Origin: Melampsora larici-populina 98AG31
Lineage: Eukaryota > Basidiomycota > Pucciniomycetes > Pucciniales > Melampsoraceae
Assembly (NCBI RefSeq): GCF_000204055.1
Contig: NW_006768769.1
Coordinates: 1,746,392 to 1,810,391 of the forward strand
Direction: 5' to 3'
Length of the DNA stretch: 64,000 nucleotides
Shown here one piece after another: positions 23,739-35,199 of the stretch. The notes below the pieces were generated by a model. The model was not told the DNA's origin. It saw only the letters and a program-made list of their open reading frames with translations, and did no database searches. Position 1 is the first letter of the stretch; each line of letters opens with the position of its first letter. A program made the position numbers and the translations under genes.

Positions 23739-25550
23739 TTAATCATCATCTTCATCATCATCTTGTTCTTGTAAAAATTTGACCAATGGTTCGCTCGATT
23801 TGAGAAAATGTTGTCTAGCCTGAGGTTTGCTACCTTTACTATGCCAATATAACACGGCTTGGTCGCTTACGACATCGTGAGCATATAACTCCTTCAAAAT
23901 ACGAGCAAATGCTCCCATTATCTTGGTGTTCCTGTCACCCACAAACAAACCAAGGCTGTATCAATAGACGTCAGCTGCTTTGGCACAGCAAGGTACGCAC
24001 TCGTATGCCCAGACTTGGATAGTGTTGATTAGGGAAATTTGTGTCCGCCCATTTTCACAAAAGCAAGCTAACACAGGGGCGACAGCCTGGTGGGATAGAT
24101 ACTTCAGTTATACGCTCAGCAGATATAAAATGTATTTTTCCCACTCACAGTCACTTCTTTGACCACCATGTCTACGATTTGGTCAGGACGACTGCCCATG
24201 TCGAGACTATGCATCAACCCAGCCCATACTAAAGCAATGAACTCGACGTCAGGAATAACGCCGGTTAGAGCTTGCTCGCGGAGAAACGCGATGATCTGAA
24301 GACAGAGGAAACAGCGTCTAGTAGAGCAAACGACCAGCGAAGGAAGATAGTCAAATGTCAATCACCTCGGCGCGCGGTTCTTCGGATGCGACCATCTCTT
24401 TCAGGTGGGCTAAAGTCTCATCCCGAATCTGGCCACTCTTTTGCTTTTGGGCAAAGGTGATGATAGCATCCAATTTTTCACTTTTGAAGTGCGCTTCTAA
24501 ATCGCTACGTTCGCGTTGATGGGGTGGGAAGAACCCATATATATCCGTGACACCACCACGTCGAAGGGATCCAGATAAATGATCTGACGTTTCCACTTGG
24601 AGGTATGCTCTGAAAACTTTGGTGACAAATTTCAAGGAGATTCCTAGAAAGGAAGATGATGTTTCAAGTTCCGAACAGGTTCAGATGCGAAAACGAAAAC
24701 AAGTATATGCATCCGAGCTCACCATCCTTTACTAAATGTTCCTTTTGAAGGGTGAGTAGTACATTTGAGCTTGCCAATCCAGTGGACATGAAGAGAGCCA
24801 ATGCATAAGCAAGTCTCTCCATATCAGGTCCTTCAAACTTATTGATGTATTGTAATAAGCCGGTAAGAGCGTTTTCCTCAAATAGCTTCTGCAAATATTT
24901 ATACCTAGAATTCAACGAAGGAAGTCAGCTAGTCTTTTCATGATTCGTCAAAAGGACTCGTTAGTCAAACAGCAGATTTGTCGTACCGCCTGATCAGTTT
25001 GTTAAAAACGTCTACGTGTTTCTTCATGTCCGTTTGATCAACAGGATACTTAGTGCTAGTGATTATGCTGAAAGGACTTTTTTCCGCTCCATCATCGACG
25101 TAGCTTCCTCCTGGTGCCAAGATCCCACCCACAAGCAAGATCTCGAACAGCGGGCCTTCATATTTACGATAATCTAATTGATTTCCAAGCGAATCAAGTT
25201 TTGCGGCAACAGCTTCAAAATCATTCGCAGGCAAAGTTGATAAATGCTTGAGAATCTGATCGCGAAATTCTGATGGGGGTGAATTAGTGACAAAAAGAAC
25301 TAAATGGGAATGAAGTGAATTGCTAAGATGCGAATTGAGTTGGATCTCACCCTCTGGTTCGAATTTGGCAGCGGCTTTAGCCACACCTTTTCTATTTCGA
25401 AGGAGAAAACCCGGTAAGGCGAGAAGCAAAGCGTCCACGGAACAGGATCAGTATGGGATGTGACATTGCAGGAAGCCTTGTAGGGAAAGCCAACCGTTGT
25501 TTGTTCCGGACTCCGGCGAGACTAGGCTTAGCAGAAGTGGCTGTAGACAT
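23739..25550 (-). CDS. eIF5-mimic protein (BZW/5MP family, W2 domain)
   Basis: Cytoplasmic translation regulator. The family mimics the eIF5 C-terminal domain and competes for eIF2 and eIF3 to tune start-codon selection. Start ATG at 25550 gives MSTATSAKPSLAGVRNKQR, which splices to KGVAKAAAKFEPE and then to FRDQILKHLS, matching the BZW N-terminus. Next come LDSLGNQLDYRKYEGPLFEI and LAPGGSYVDDG, highly characteristic of the family, then ARM-like helices (RLAYALALFMSTG; FFPPHQRERSDLEAHF). The C-terminal W2/MIF4G-like helices are LKELYAHDVVSDQAVLYWH and FLKSSEPLVKFLQEQ, followed by an acidic tail (DDDEDDD) like that of eIF5 and 5MP. Introns are short; the first uses a weak donor (GTTGGC). The gene looks intact and is divergent from the LIS1 gene. 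Confidence 0.92.
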
Positions 25551-25892
25551 CAACTGCCAGATGAACGAAGTGATTTGATTCTAACACGAGTCGGAATGGG
25601 AAGAGCTCAGATCACGAAGTTTGCTCGGATGGTGGTGAGGACAGATTGCTGAGATTGGAACCTTCTGCTTGTTTTAATCAATCGGCGCTTAGTCCAAGCC
25701 CCGACGATCATACGTCTTCGGTGGCTCCTGATCCGATGATCCGCACATCGCTCGGGCTTGCGAGAAGTTTGCAGGCGCTCCAAACTCGGATACTTGAGGT
25801 TCGGAACACTTCATTCATACATACCCAATTGCAACATTGACCACTCAGCTTTTCATCTTATCCCAATCACTGGACACGCCGATCGCAACTTC
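25551..25892. promoter_or_regulatory. Shared divergent promoter region of 5MP and LIS1 genes
   Basis: Only 342 bp separate the two start codons, so both promoters must share it. I see no clear TATA box; motifs cannot be assigned by eye. Confidence 0.55.
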
Positions 25893-27870
25893 ATGGCGCC
25901 CTTATCATCAGTCTTGTCAGAACGTCAGAAGGAAGAATTGTAGGCTCCTGACCAATCTCTTACCGATTCTTTCACCTTGAAGACTGATGGAATTCACTTG
26001 TGCCGTAGTCATAAAGCGGTTCTTGATTTCTTATTTTCTTCCGGATTCCACCTAGCTTTTGAAGCGTTGAAATCAGAACTTCCCAGCCAACTTGAATTTC
26101 AACCCGATCCCAAGGCGAAATGGGCTGGATTGCTGGAGAAGAAATGGACTAGCGTCATTCGACTACAAAAGAAGGTAAGCAAACACAAAATGTATCGAAT
26201 CTTATGGACGGCCCATGGCGAACACTTGGAGGTGATTGGAAAGCTTTCCCTCTCAATGAATATCCCATCGCATTTCGATTTTCTCCCCGTTAGATAATGG
26301 ACCTAGAACGAGAAAACACGCTCTTGAAGGAAGAGCTTGCTTCTTCAGGCTCGACTACGGCCTCGCGACGGGGCCAAGATGACGACTGGATCCCGGGGCG
26401 CGGTGGTGGACCAAAACATACTCTGGTGAGATCACCTGGTTTGCTGTACACAAACTTGTGTTTTGATAGCATTTTTTCGTTGCGATGATCTGTCTAGACT
26501 GGCCATCGCGCTCCGATTACTGCGGTCACATTCCATCCTCGTTTCTCAAACGTCGTGTCTGCTAGTGAAGACAGTACTATCAAAGTCTGGGATTACGAGA
26601 CGGGAGACTTCGAAGTTACGCTCAAAGGACACACAAAAGTCGTTTGTGATGTGGATTATGACACCAAGGGCACCTTTCTAGGTGAGCTTACATGCTTCAT
26701 CAGAGAGCGGCGCATCTTGAGTTGATTCATCTTCGTGCCTCAGTCTCATGTTCCTCAGATTTAACCTTAAAACTATGGGATTGTTCTAACAACTACCGTT
26801 GTATCAAGACTCTCTATGATCACGACCATTCGGTATCCAGCTGTCGGTTCATGCCCGGAGATACGCACATTGTAAGCGCCAGTCGAGACCAAAGAATCAA
26901 ATTATGGGAGGTTGCAACTTCGTCAGTCTGTCCACCTCTTTGCCACAGCCGCATGATCCTCTTGAGCACCTCCAGTTGTTGATTGGAATATCATCTCTCT
27001 ATTCAGATTCTGTGTAAAGACGTTGAGGGGGCATTCAGAGTGGGTACGGGGTGTCTGGCCCTGCCCTAGCGGACGATGGTTAGTCAGTGCATCTAACGAC
27101 CAAGTGAGCTCCCGCATTACACATCAGTTCTGGCCACGTCTGATATGATTTCTTAGACTTCCCGTATATGGGATGTATCCACAGGTGAAACCAAACTTGA
27201 ATTACGTGGACACGAACATGTTGTAGAGGTCGCGGTTTTTGCTCCCGATCTGGCAAATTCCGCTATCAGAGAACTAGCGGGAATTCCAGTGCGTAACAGT
27301 CATATCAATCCGCAGGTTTAGCTCTCCACGACTTGTTCATGAATGATTATCCATCACCCATAGCTCCCATCCGCCACAGATACGAAAACCAAGTCAAACA
27401 ATCCTATCTTTGTAGCAACCGGGTCTCGAGACAAAAGTATTCGTATTTGGGATGCGACTAGTGGTCAATGTCTCAAAGTCTTGGTGTGTATGATTTAGAT
27501 CGCTTCAGATGTATTTTTTGTGGCCAACCATCGAACTCACGGCGGTTGAACTTGGTATACACAGATTGGACATGATAACTGGATCAGAGCCATAGTTTTT
27601 CACCCCAACGGAAAGCATCTTCTTTCAGCGTCCGATGACAAAACTATCAGAATATGGGACTTGAGGACAGGTCGCTGTGTCAAAGTACTGGAGGCCCACG
27701 ATCATTTTGTTACATGTATGGCATGGGGTCGAGCTCCAGCTGGTGGCGGCCCGCCAACCACCAATGAAGATATCTCCCAATCGAAATCTGGCGAAGCTGT
27801 AAATCAGCGAGTTGTCACAGTCATGGCTACAGGGAGCGTTGACCAATCCGTCAAAATTTGGACGCCATAA
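25893..27870 (+). CDS. PAC1: LIS1/PAC1 dynein regulator (LisH, coiled coil, WD40 propeller)
   Basis: Regulates cytoplasmic dynein and nuclear migration by binding the dynein motor with NudE/NudF partners. The ATG at 25893 starts [16 protein letters not shown]. Splicing at 25939/26009 joins it to the rest of the LisH motif ([13 protein letters not shown]). A coiled coil follows ([17 protein letters not shown]), then WD repeats: [14 protein letters not shown] with [50 protein letters not shown] with [45 protein letters not shown] with [13 protein letters not shown], and a last blade ending [10 protein letters not shown] at 27870. Length, order and signature match fungal LIS1 homologues. About nine exons with introns of 50-120 bp. 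No lesion seen. Confidence 0.93.
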
Positions 27871-29332
27871 CTAGTTGACCCTCATGAAGGTGTTCACGAC
27901 AAAGGTATGAGGATTACGTTTCCTGATTTTATCATCTGCATTCAGCTATTTTGCACCCTTTGGAAGCGGGATTCCTATGTAATGTTTAAATAAGATGTGA
28001 CTTGTTCCCAATCTTTGTGTAAAGGCCTGACTGTATGCGGTCCTGGCTATTTCGTTAATTCTCTAATTTGTTTTTTTGCTTCATTGTTGATACAAACTGA
28101 AGTGGCATGCATGTAATGTGAGCAGAATCTTTGTTTCATAGACCTCCTGTCACATCCAAAACTGGAGGGCTCGCCAGGTCTGACTCCTGAGCTGCCCCAA
28201 TCACTGCAGATAAGCCAAAGCCTCCAGCCTCATTTGAACCTATTGAATACTATTACCCAGAAATCTGGAGGACTGGTGGACATTGAATCTTGTGGATACA
28301 TACAAGCCAATGTGGATATCAATACAGACATGTACAGCTCTGAGAAGGTCGGCTGCTTTTGGCAGGCTGTACCTACTAGCTCAAAACACAACCAAATCCA
28401 CCTCTTTTTTCATGACCCACATTTGCATTGATCACATCTCATGCTTAGTTATTAAATTTTTCAAATAGTCAACCAAGATCTATAATTGTTCAAACAATCC
28501 CAGTAAAAGGAACCTCGAATTACTCTGTACAATCAATCATCATCTTGGCTTTGGCTTTCGTGCGGTAATTATTATGTAATTGATATGATCAAGATTGACT
28601 TCAAAATTGACTACAGAGTACACATGCTATGTTTGTTGGACAATGGCAATGCTGGATGACTATCTATGATGCTCATTGTCCATAGTTTTTAGAATCACAT
28701 CTTCCTATGTGGTTTGTTGATTGGCTTTTTGGAACATGCTGCATTAGTACTTGTTGAATTGTCATAGTCCTTGAGTCCATTCTTTATTTGGCACATCACA
28801 TTCTCAAGATGGGATGCAAATGAAATGAGCAAGTGTTCTACTTGGAAACACTTCAGCGCACTAAGATGCAAATTGGAACAATTATCCTACCCAGGATCAA
28901 TCTGAATCAACATGCTGAAAAATAAGGCAGAATATGAATTTTTATTCTATTTGCTCAGAGTCAATTAGAATATAAAAAGGTTGAATCCCATGCACATTGC
29001 AGATTGGAAAACCAATCATGTGCAACCATGAATATCTTCTAATCATCCACCTTCACGTGTTATTCCAACCAATATATATTCACACTCAAATCATGTACAT
29101 CAAAATGGATATTCAAACCCTGTATGTTGAATTCTCTCACATCAACATGTATAATCACATGGTGAATTTCAAAAGGGATAATCAATATTTACCTTCCAAT
29201 TCATAGACTGTGCATGATAATCTCAAATATCAACCATCATGCGCAACTCCCAGAAATATCACCTGATGTTTTTCCAAAATTGAATATTTTGAATATTTTT
29301 TTCCTCTTGAGTTTATTTAAAATCCATTCTTA
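27871..29332. other. Intergenic region, no supported gene
   Basis: 3' UTR of LIS1 followed by AT-rich DNA. Short ORFs only (28234-28431, 28997-29206). Confidence 0.4.
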
Positions 29333-30228
29333 GGCCGCGTTCACTTAGGCCGGATTTCCAGAAAGCGCATTCTAGGTGACCGCTTTTCTACGTGTAGAAA
29401 AGCAATTTTTGTAAAAAAACAAAATTTCACGTTTCATGACAAAAGAGGTCATGAAGCGTTTGATTAAAGGTGAAATTAAGGACGATTTTTTTGTTTGTTG
29501 ATCCCCAGACAAACCCTTCAATCTGAAAAATCCCACTACATAAACCAATCATACATCCTCACTTTTGCAAATTGTTGATGCTCAATCCTTTCTTTCAATC
29601 CTTTCTTGAATCGAACTCAATCAGGTCTTTGTACCAGCATTATCTTCGACTAATTACGGCTGAAGTTTGATTGATCGAGAAACTCGATGCTTCGACGTCT
29701 ATCAAAAAGACTGAACTGGAACTCAGTTTGAGTGAGAAACAGTATTTAGCTAAATCATCTTATGACAGTAAAGCTCAAATGGCTATTTGCCTCACTTCAA
29801 AACAAAAATTAGATTAGGTTCCTGTGCTTGTATAAAGGTGACTTGGGTTGAGAATGAGATCAATTGAGGATGAATCGAAGACATTTTTTGAGGAGAGTGG
29901 TGGATGACGGATTTCGAGAGCTGTGTACGATGAATGGGGACTCGGGAAATATCTGAGGGGTCCTGTACGGTGGAAGGTACGTTGTGAGATTTCAGGATAA
30001 GTTCACAAATGAAATGATAGGTGGGAAAAGTTGAGGCAGAATGCGATTTTGAGAGCAAAAATGTGATATTATCGAATTCTTGAAAAGTGCCAAAAAAAGA
30101 CTTTTTTCAAGCATTCTGTGATTTCAAGAATGCTTGTAAATAAGAAATCAAACGCATTTCACAGAATGTGATTTATCAACATTCAAGAAAGTGCTTTTTT
30201 GTGAAAAAGCGCTTAAGTGAACGCGCCC
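29333..30228. mobile_element. PIF/Harbinger-like MITE with TTA target duplication
   Basis: An 896-bp element. The left end reads GGCCGCGTTCACTTAGGCC; the right end, reverse-complemented, reads GGGCGCGTTCACTTAAGCGC. Both ends are flanked by TTA (29330-29332, 30229-30231). GG-starting terminal repeats with a 3-bp TWA duplication are the mark of PIF/Harbinger and Tourist-like MITEs. Further inside, both arms share AAGCG/ATCAAACGC-type segments. No transposase is encoded; a minus-strand ORF at 29792-30058 looks incidental. Confidence 0.8.
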
Positions 30229-30287
30229 TTAGTTTCTCTCCAAACTAAAAAAAATTGTCTCCCATATCTTGCAATTTTGCTTAACAG

Positions 30288-31864
30288 GACCTGAACTCCA
30301 AGCTGGATCTGCAGCTGATGAGCGGGATGCCCTCTTGGACAATCTAGAGAGTGAGCCATCTGGACGGATCAGCTATCTCAGCACCCTCCTAACATCTTTC
30401 TGTGTCTTGAACTAATTACAGAGCAAAATGAAGAGGAGGCTGAGGTCAACTTTGTATACAAAGTTGTATCCAAGTACATGAAGGATAAAAATGGGGAGAA
30501 GAGGGCTGCTGAGTTGAAAGACACCCTTGAAGAAGCCAGAGCCAGAAGAACCACTATTCCTGTGGCTGCCACCGGGCTTAAGCCAGCCATCCATGAGTGG
30601 GCAAGGGCTTTTCTTGGAATACCCCGCCAGTCATCTTCACCATCTTCATCAACATCCACCTTTACAGTCAGCAAACACCTTGAGCATCACCTTCCAGAAG
30701 CAGCTACTGATGCAGAGGTGAACAACTGGGCCAATTACTCAACTATGCGCTCCGACTGGATCACTGATAAATTTGAACAGGAAATGAGACACCTTCTATT
30801 GTTCTACCCCAAAGCGACCAAAACCGCAAAGCATGAGCTTAAAAAAAACGTTACCAAGCGGGTTGCTGAAAATTACAACAAATTTCATCCACCTGTCAAA
30901 TTCAAATCCAGAGTGGCCCACACCACTGCCTCAGTAGTTTCTTACAATACAACAAAATTATCCTATGCTGAAGTAGCTCTCTCTCAATGTGGATTTCCCC
31001 GTGTGACCTTTCAATGGGGTTCTCCAATTTCTAAACCTTGGAACCAGGCAACAATCAACAGCCTAGTTAGATCTTGGCTTGACTGCTACAATGCTAAAGG
31101 TGTACCATCCAGCTACATCATTGATGATACTCTTGTTGAAGCTCCCAGATTAGCCAAGGAGAACCTGACTCAGTGGGTACAAGGAAAGCACAAACTTTAC
31201 AGCCAAGAAGAAAAGGAAAAGAAACTGGTTGCTCAAGAGGGAGGAGCAGAGAAACTAAAAAAAAACTTATGAGTGGGAAGGAAAACAGAAGTCTGAGGGA
31301 ATTTAGGAAAGCAGTAAGGCAATTCTGTGATTGTATTCAATTCTTAGTGGGAAATTCAGCTGACTTATGGAATCTGTTAAGCTTGCTGAAAGTTGTCAGG
31401 GAGCCATCTTTAAATATACTGTAGGGTTCAATGCAGCTACCAGATACTTTCTTCCAGACCCAGCTATCCACTTGGAGACTGAGATGACAAACGTCACCGC
31501 CAACACTCCAGCCAGATTTATATGAGTCAAGCTTGCTTGGAGATCACCTGAACTAGATAAATTGATGACTCTTGCAGACACAGCTACCATCAGCAGAATC
31601 AAATCTGTCCCCAAACACAAGAAAGAAGAACAAAAACAAGCCTTATGATCTGTGTACTCCCCCAAGAATGTTCCAGCAGCAGATCAACTACCACCTACCG
31701 GGTTTTCAAAGATGTTGGTTAAAGAATCCTACCTGCAGGAGGAGCTAGATGAAATTATGGTTGATGGATTGGCTTTGAGCAATGAGAAGATTGCTATTGA
31801 AGAACTTATTGCAATCCTCAACAAAAAACTTAGTCCAGCAAGTCGTATGAATACCACTTCATGA
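30288..31864 (+). pseudogene. Decayed multi-exon gene of unknown function, 5' part
   Basis: I do not recognise this family. A first exon (30288-30350; PELQAGSAADERDALLDNLE) splices in phase across a 71-bp intron into a long open segment from 30422 to 31272. That segment contains VNFVYKVVSKYMKDKNGEKR, WARAFLGIPRQ, FYPKATKTAKHELKKNV, CGFPRVTFQWGSPISKPW and NSLVRSWLDCYNAKGVPSSY, and ends in a Lys/Glu-rich helix. After 31272 the reading continues only in another frame, interrupted by TAG near 31304 and TGA at 31361, 31523 and 31646, up to the TGA ending at 31864. The composition is that of a real protein (VGFNAATRYFLPDPAIHLET, VKLAWRSPELDKLMTLADT). Arg (CGA) would fit at the TGA sites. The MITE at 29333-30228 abuts the 5' end. 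It may belong with the interrupted frame at 32669-32747. Confidence 0.6.
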
Positions 31865-32255
31865 TAACCTCACAGTCCTTCATAGTTATTCAAACACATG
31901 TTTTTCTCTAATGTACTACCATATTGAAAGCTTCACACCCTTTGACCAAACTCAATTTGTTTTCCAATTCTCCTCAAAATCATTCTTTTTCTCCTTCAGT
32001 ATGGGCTCTCTTTGTTAGTTTGTCATACATAAATTTTCAAACTATGTGGCAAACTCACTAGTTCTAACTTCAGTGTGACAACACCCCTTACACCTTGTAA
32101 CATCAGCTTTGTGTGAACAAGAGGGATTTTTGAGACAGTCAACATGTAATTGCCTCAGAGTGATTTTCATAGTTACATGTTGCACAACATGAAGCATGTA
32201 ACACAACATGTGTTCTACATGTTACATGTTGTGAGAGCAGCTGGGTATTGAAACT
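31865..32255. other. AT-rich spacer with ACATGTTACATG-type repeats
   Basis: No gene. Around 32130-32235, ACATGTT/AACATGT motifs recur (GTAACACAACATG, CTACATGTTACATG), giving several small palindromes. Confidence 0.4.
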
Positions 32256-32606
32256 GAAATCTGGTGGAAAGCCTGTCACCACAATTCATATTCCTTACCA
32301 TCATTATCTGTACTCCCTCACACTATCTTCACCAGATTCATGTATCATCAGCCACCATTTTACTTTAAACTCCACCAACCCGGAAAACCTTGGGCCACTA
32401 TCAAGTGAACTCTTGCCAACTAGATCATGAAATCTGGTTGAAAGCCTATCACTACCATTCATATTCCTTACCATCATTATCTGTACTCCCTAATTACAAT
32501 GTCTTCACCAGCTTCACATATCATCAGCCACCATTCCACTTCAAAATTCACCAACTTGAGAAACCTTGGGCAACTATCAAGTGAACTCTTGCCAACTAGA
32601 TCATGG
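32256..32606 (+). repeat. Tandem duplication, two copies of about 175 bp
   Basis: Two adjacent diverged copies each begin near TGAAATCTGGT(G/T)GAAAGCCT and end with CTTGCCAACTAGATCATG. Both contain TTCATATTCCTTACCATCAT and AACCTTGGGC. The copies differ at scattered positions and by small indels, so the duplication is old. Confidence 0.85.
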
Positions 32607-32668
32607 GTGAGGCTGAACATTGCTTTGTTGCATGGTAGATTCATATTGATTCACCTATGATATTTCAG

Positions 32669-32747
32669 CAACCTCTCCCCAGAGCCGGATGGGTGTGTGG
32701 CCTAATGGAGGGCCACCCAAAAGTCGCAAAGCCAAAAACAAGGCCTG
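32669..32747 (+). pseudogene. Exon fragment of an unknown gene, interrupted by the gypsy insertion (5' side)
   Basis: After an acceptor (TATTTCAG) the frame reads ...SRMGVWPNGGPPKSRKAKNK and stops at the LTR border (32748). Skipping the whole retroelement plus one copy of its GCCTG duplication, the same frame continues on the far side without loss of phase (AWSKILPSSKGPNCRLYTEF). The element therefore landed inside an exon. The product is not recognised. Confidence 0.65.
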
Positions 32748-33096
32748 TGTAAGGTGTTACATGTAGACTTATGGGTTAAACGTATGGACTTAGATGGGTA
32801 GCGGATTACTTGTACTCACAAACGCCCTAGCTCCATGAAGATCCTCTCTTCACCAAATACCCTTTGGATGGAGCTAGGTGAGCTTTCATCATTTCACTTA
32901 TCATTTCATTTTCATCACTCTGTGTTTCTTTTCTTTGTTTCTTGTAGAGTGTGTCTGATGTCCTCTCTTCACCGAATACCCTTTGGAGAGAGCTAGTTGT
33001 CGGAATTGGGAATATATAGTTGGGTTTGAGATTACCTCTGGAGCTATTGCTCCTTCTGTGCCAACCAGCAGTGAAGATCCTCTCGAGGATCTTACA
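32748..33096 (+). repeat. 5' LTR of the gypsy element
   Basis: 349 bp, starting TGTAAG and ending CTTACA (6-bp inverted ends). It differs from the 3' LTR at a modest number of sites. Inside are two similar segments around CCTCTCTTCACC(A/G)AATACCC and AGCTAG. No canonical tRNA primer-binding site (TGG...) was seen directly downstream. Confidence 0.95.
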
Positions 33097-33639
33097 CTTT
33101 TTTAATCTAAAATCATCAAACCAACTTTATCACCATAATCAACCTTAATCAACCCAACAAGATCCCTTTAAGTTTCTATTTTTAGTTTCAATTTTTTTTA
33201 CTTCAACTGAACCTATTGACACAGTTTGATTGACCCCGGTCATGAGAACATATACGACAACCGACAGACAACCGACGCTCCATGGTATTTGCACTACCTG
33301 CAAATTTCACCAGTGACCCCGAAGAGAGTATTAGACGCCAACACCAAAGCCAAGCCATCATTGACACCGACAGCCCAGCCGCACCCGCTCCTCCTCGTTA
33401 TAACTGGAGATCAGAGGCACCTTTAGACACCCGGACACTGGTTATACACTACTAGCAACCCCACAAACGCAGTTACCAGATCCAAACAATGAGAGCATCC
33501 CCAAAGACTCTCGTATAGTCCGCGAATTCTTCAACTCAAAACTAGAATCAACACCTCAACCTCCTGGCAGTTTTATCTTTACACCACAACCGACGAACAC
33601 CATGAACATTGAGAATCAAGCAGAGGCAAGGAGGACAAA

Positions 33640-35196
33640 TTGAACGAGACTGAGGATAAGGACACAACAATTGCAAGACTTCAAGCCAAAGTAGCAGCGC
33701 TACACACTGATCGCAGCAGAATCATGGCGTTGGAGGCCTCAATGTCCAAACTATTGGCAAAGCAAGACATGACCAGGACGACTGCATCAGGCAGCGGAGG
33801 ATCGGTAGCCACTCTAGCGACTGAATTCCCCTACTCACAATTCAGCAATGCCGAAACACCTACACCTCTAGCGCCGCGAAATGTCATGAGCAGTGCGCAG
33901 GTGACCCCTCAACTTCAAGTCCCTCCTAATTCGGTTCACAATTCAGGAGAATCAGCTGCCTTGACCCACAACTCTCGCACACCAGTGGATTTGCTATCTG
34001 ACGACATGCAAGATGGATCTCCAGCCACACCTACGGTCAGCATACCTCCTCACACAGGCTTCGTACCCGAAAGTCAACCAAAGATGGCGCGTAGGGTATC
34101 CTTCCAAGAAGCAGTAGCTGTGGTTGGTGACACGCCATCGACTCAACCTTTAGCACCGGCACCAACAGACAAGCCAGTCCGAGCATGCGACATCAAACTC
34201 TCAGAGGCACCAAAATTCACCGGCCCTGTTGAAAATCCTACGGCTTTATTCAACTGGCGACGTCTTGTCGAACAGTTCTTCAGACTGAAGCAACTCGACG
34301 ACATTCAGGAGAGACTCATGATCTTGGGTAGCGTCGTCGTGGAACCACGAGCTGGGAACTGGCTAAGGAGCATGGAGGCGGAACTGAGTGTGATGAGCTG
34401 GAAAGAGATCATGCATGCAATGGCGGTCAAGACATTACCTACAGGCTGGCTATACGACACTGAGAAGGCAATTCAACAACTGATGATCAAGCCTCAAGAA
34501 GACTTCAAAACTTACGCTAACCGGGCAAGAGATCTGTACAGTTTAATTGAAGTAGAGTCGTCAATCACCGTCAAAGGCTTAGCAGAGTATGTGGTGTGGG
34601 GAGCGCCGGATGTTTTTCAGAAATGGGTCACAGACCGTAAATTATTGAAGGTTGAACAATTTAAATGGCTCGAATTCATTGCAGAAGCGTCCGACATTTG
34701 GGCGTTACTACTTGCCAGCAACTTGATTCCAAAGGTCACTGCAAATCAAGGGATCGTGTCAAATCAACCGAGTAATGCATGATCTTATGCTCAACCACGA
34801 CAATCAACCTGGGCAAATGATCGACGGACCCCTGACGAAAGGGCAGACGCCGCATGGCATTATCATCAGTACTTGCAACACCTCATAATCTGCTCAGCCT
34901 GCCGCACCAAGTGTGGCAACCCCAACTGTCAAGGTCCAATCAGGGGACCATACATTACCTTACCACCACTGAGCGTCTTTGATCCCGGGCCGCGCCCCCA
35001 ACATCGTGCAAATAACTTCAACCCCAATGCGACGACCACACCAAGAAGCAGTGGACCAGCAGGAACGCCTACTCAGAAACCTGCCGGTCGACCAGTGGCT
35101 CCGTTAGCAGTCAGAGCAGTCAAACAGACCCAATCACCCTCAATGACACCTGACCTTTTTGACAAAGAAATCGAACACTATGAAGAGGCCGATTGA
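33640..35196 (+). pseudogene. gag: gag region of the gypsy element, with an internal TGA
   Basis: Structural capsid-like polyprotein of the retroelement. An N-terminal coiled-coil-like stretch and a Pro/Ser/Thr-rich linker precede the conserved gag core (APKFTGPVENPTALFNWRRL; KEIMHAMAVKTLPTGWLYDT; EDFKTYANRARDLYSLI). The frame is cut by TGA at 34780-34782 and closes with TGA at 35194-35196; both fall in one reading frame that continues into pol. A Cys cluster (CSACRTKCGNPNC, from about 34891) stands where a zinc knuckle is usual but is not the CCHC type. An ATG at 33602 is in a different frame, so the true start is uncertain and may have been lost. Confidence 0.8.
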
Positions 35197-35199
35197 ATC

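Noticed and set aside
29792..30058. 88-residue minus-strand ORF as a MITE-encoded protein
   Set aside because: No similarity to any transposase motif; it lies in the non-coding interior of a non-autonomous element.
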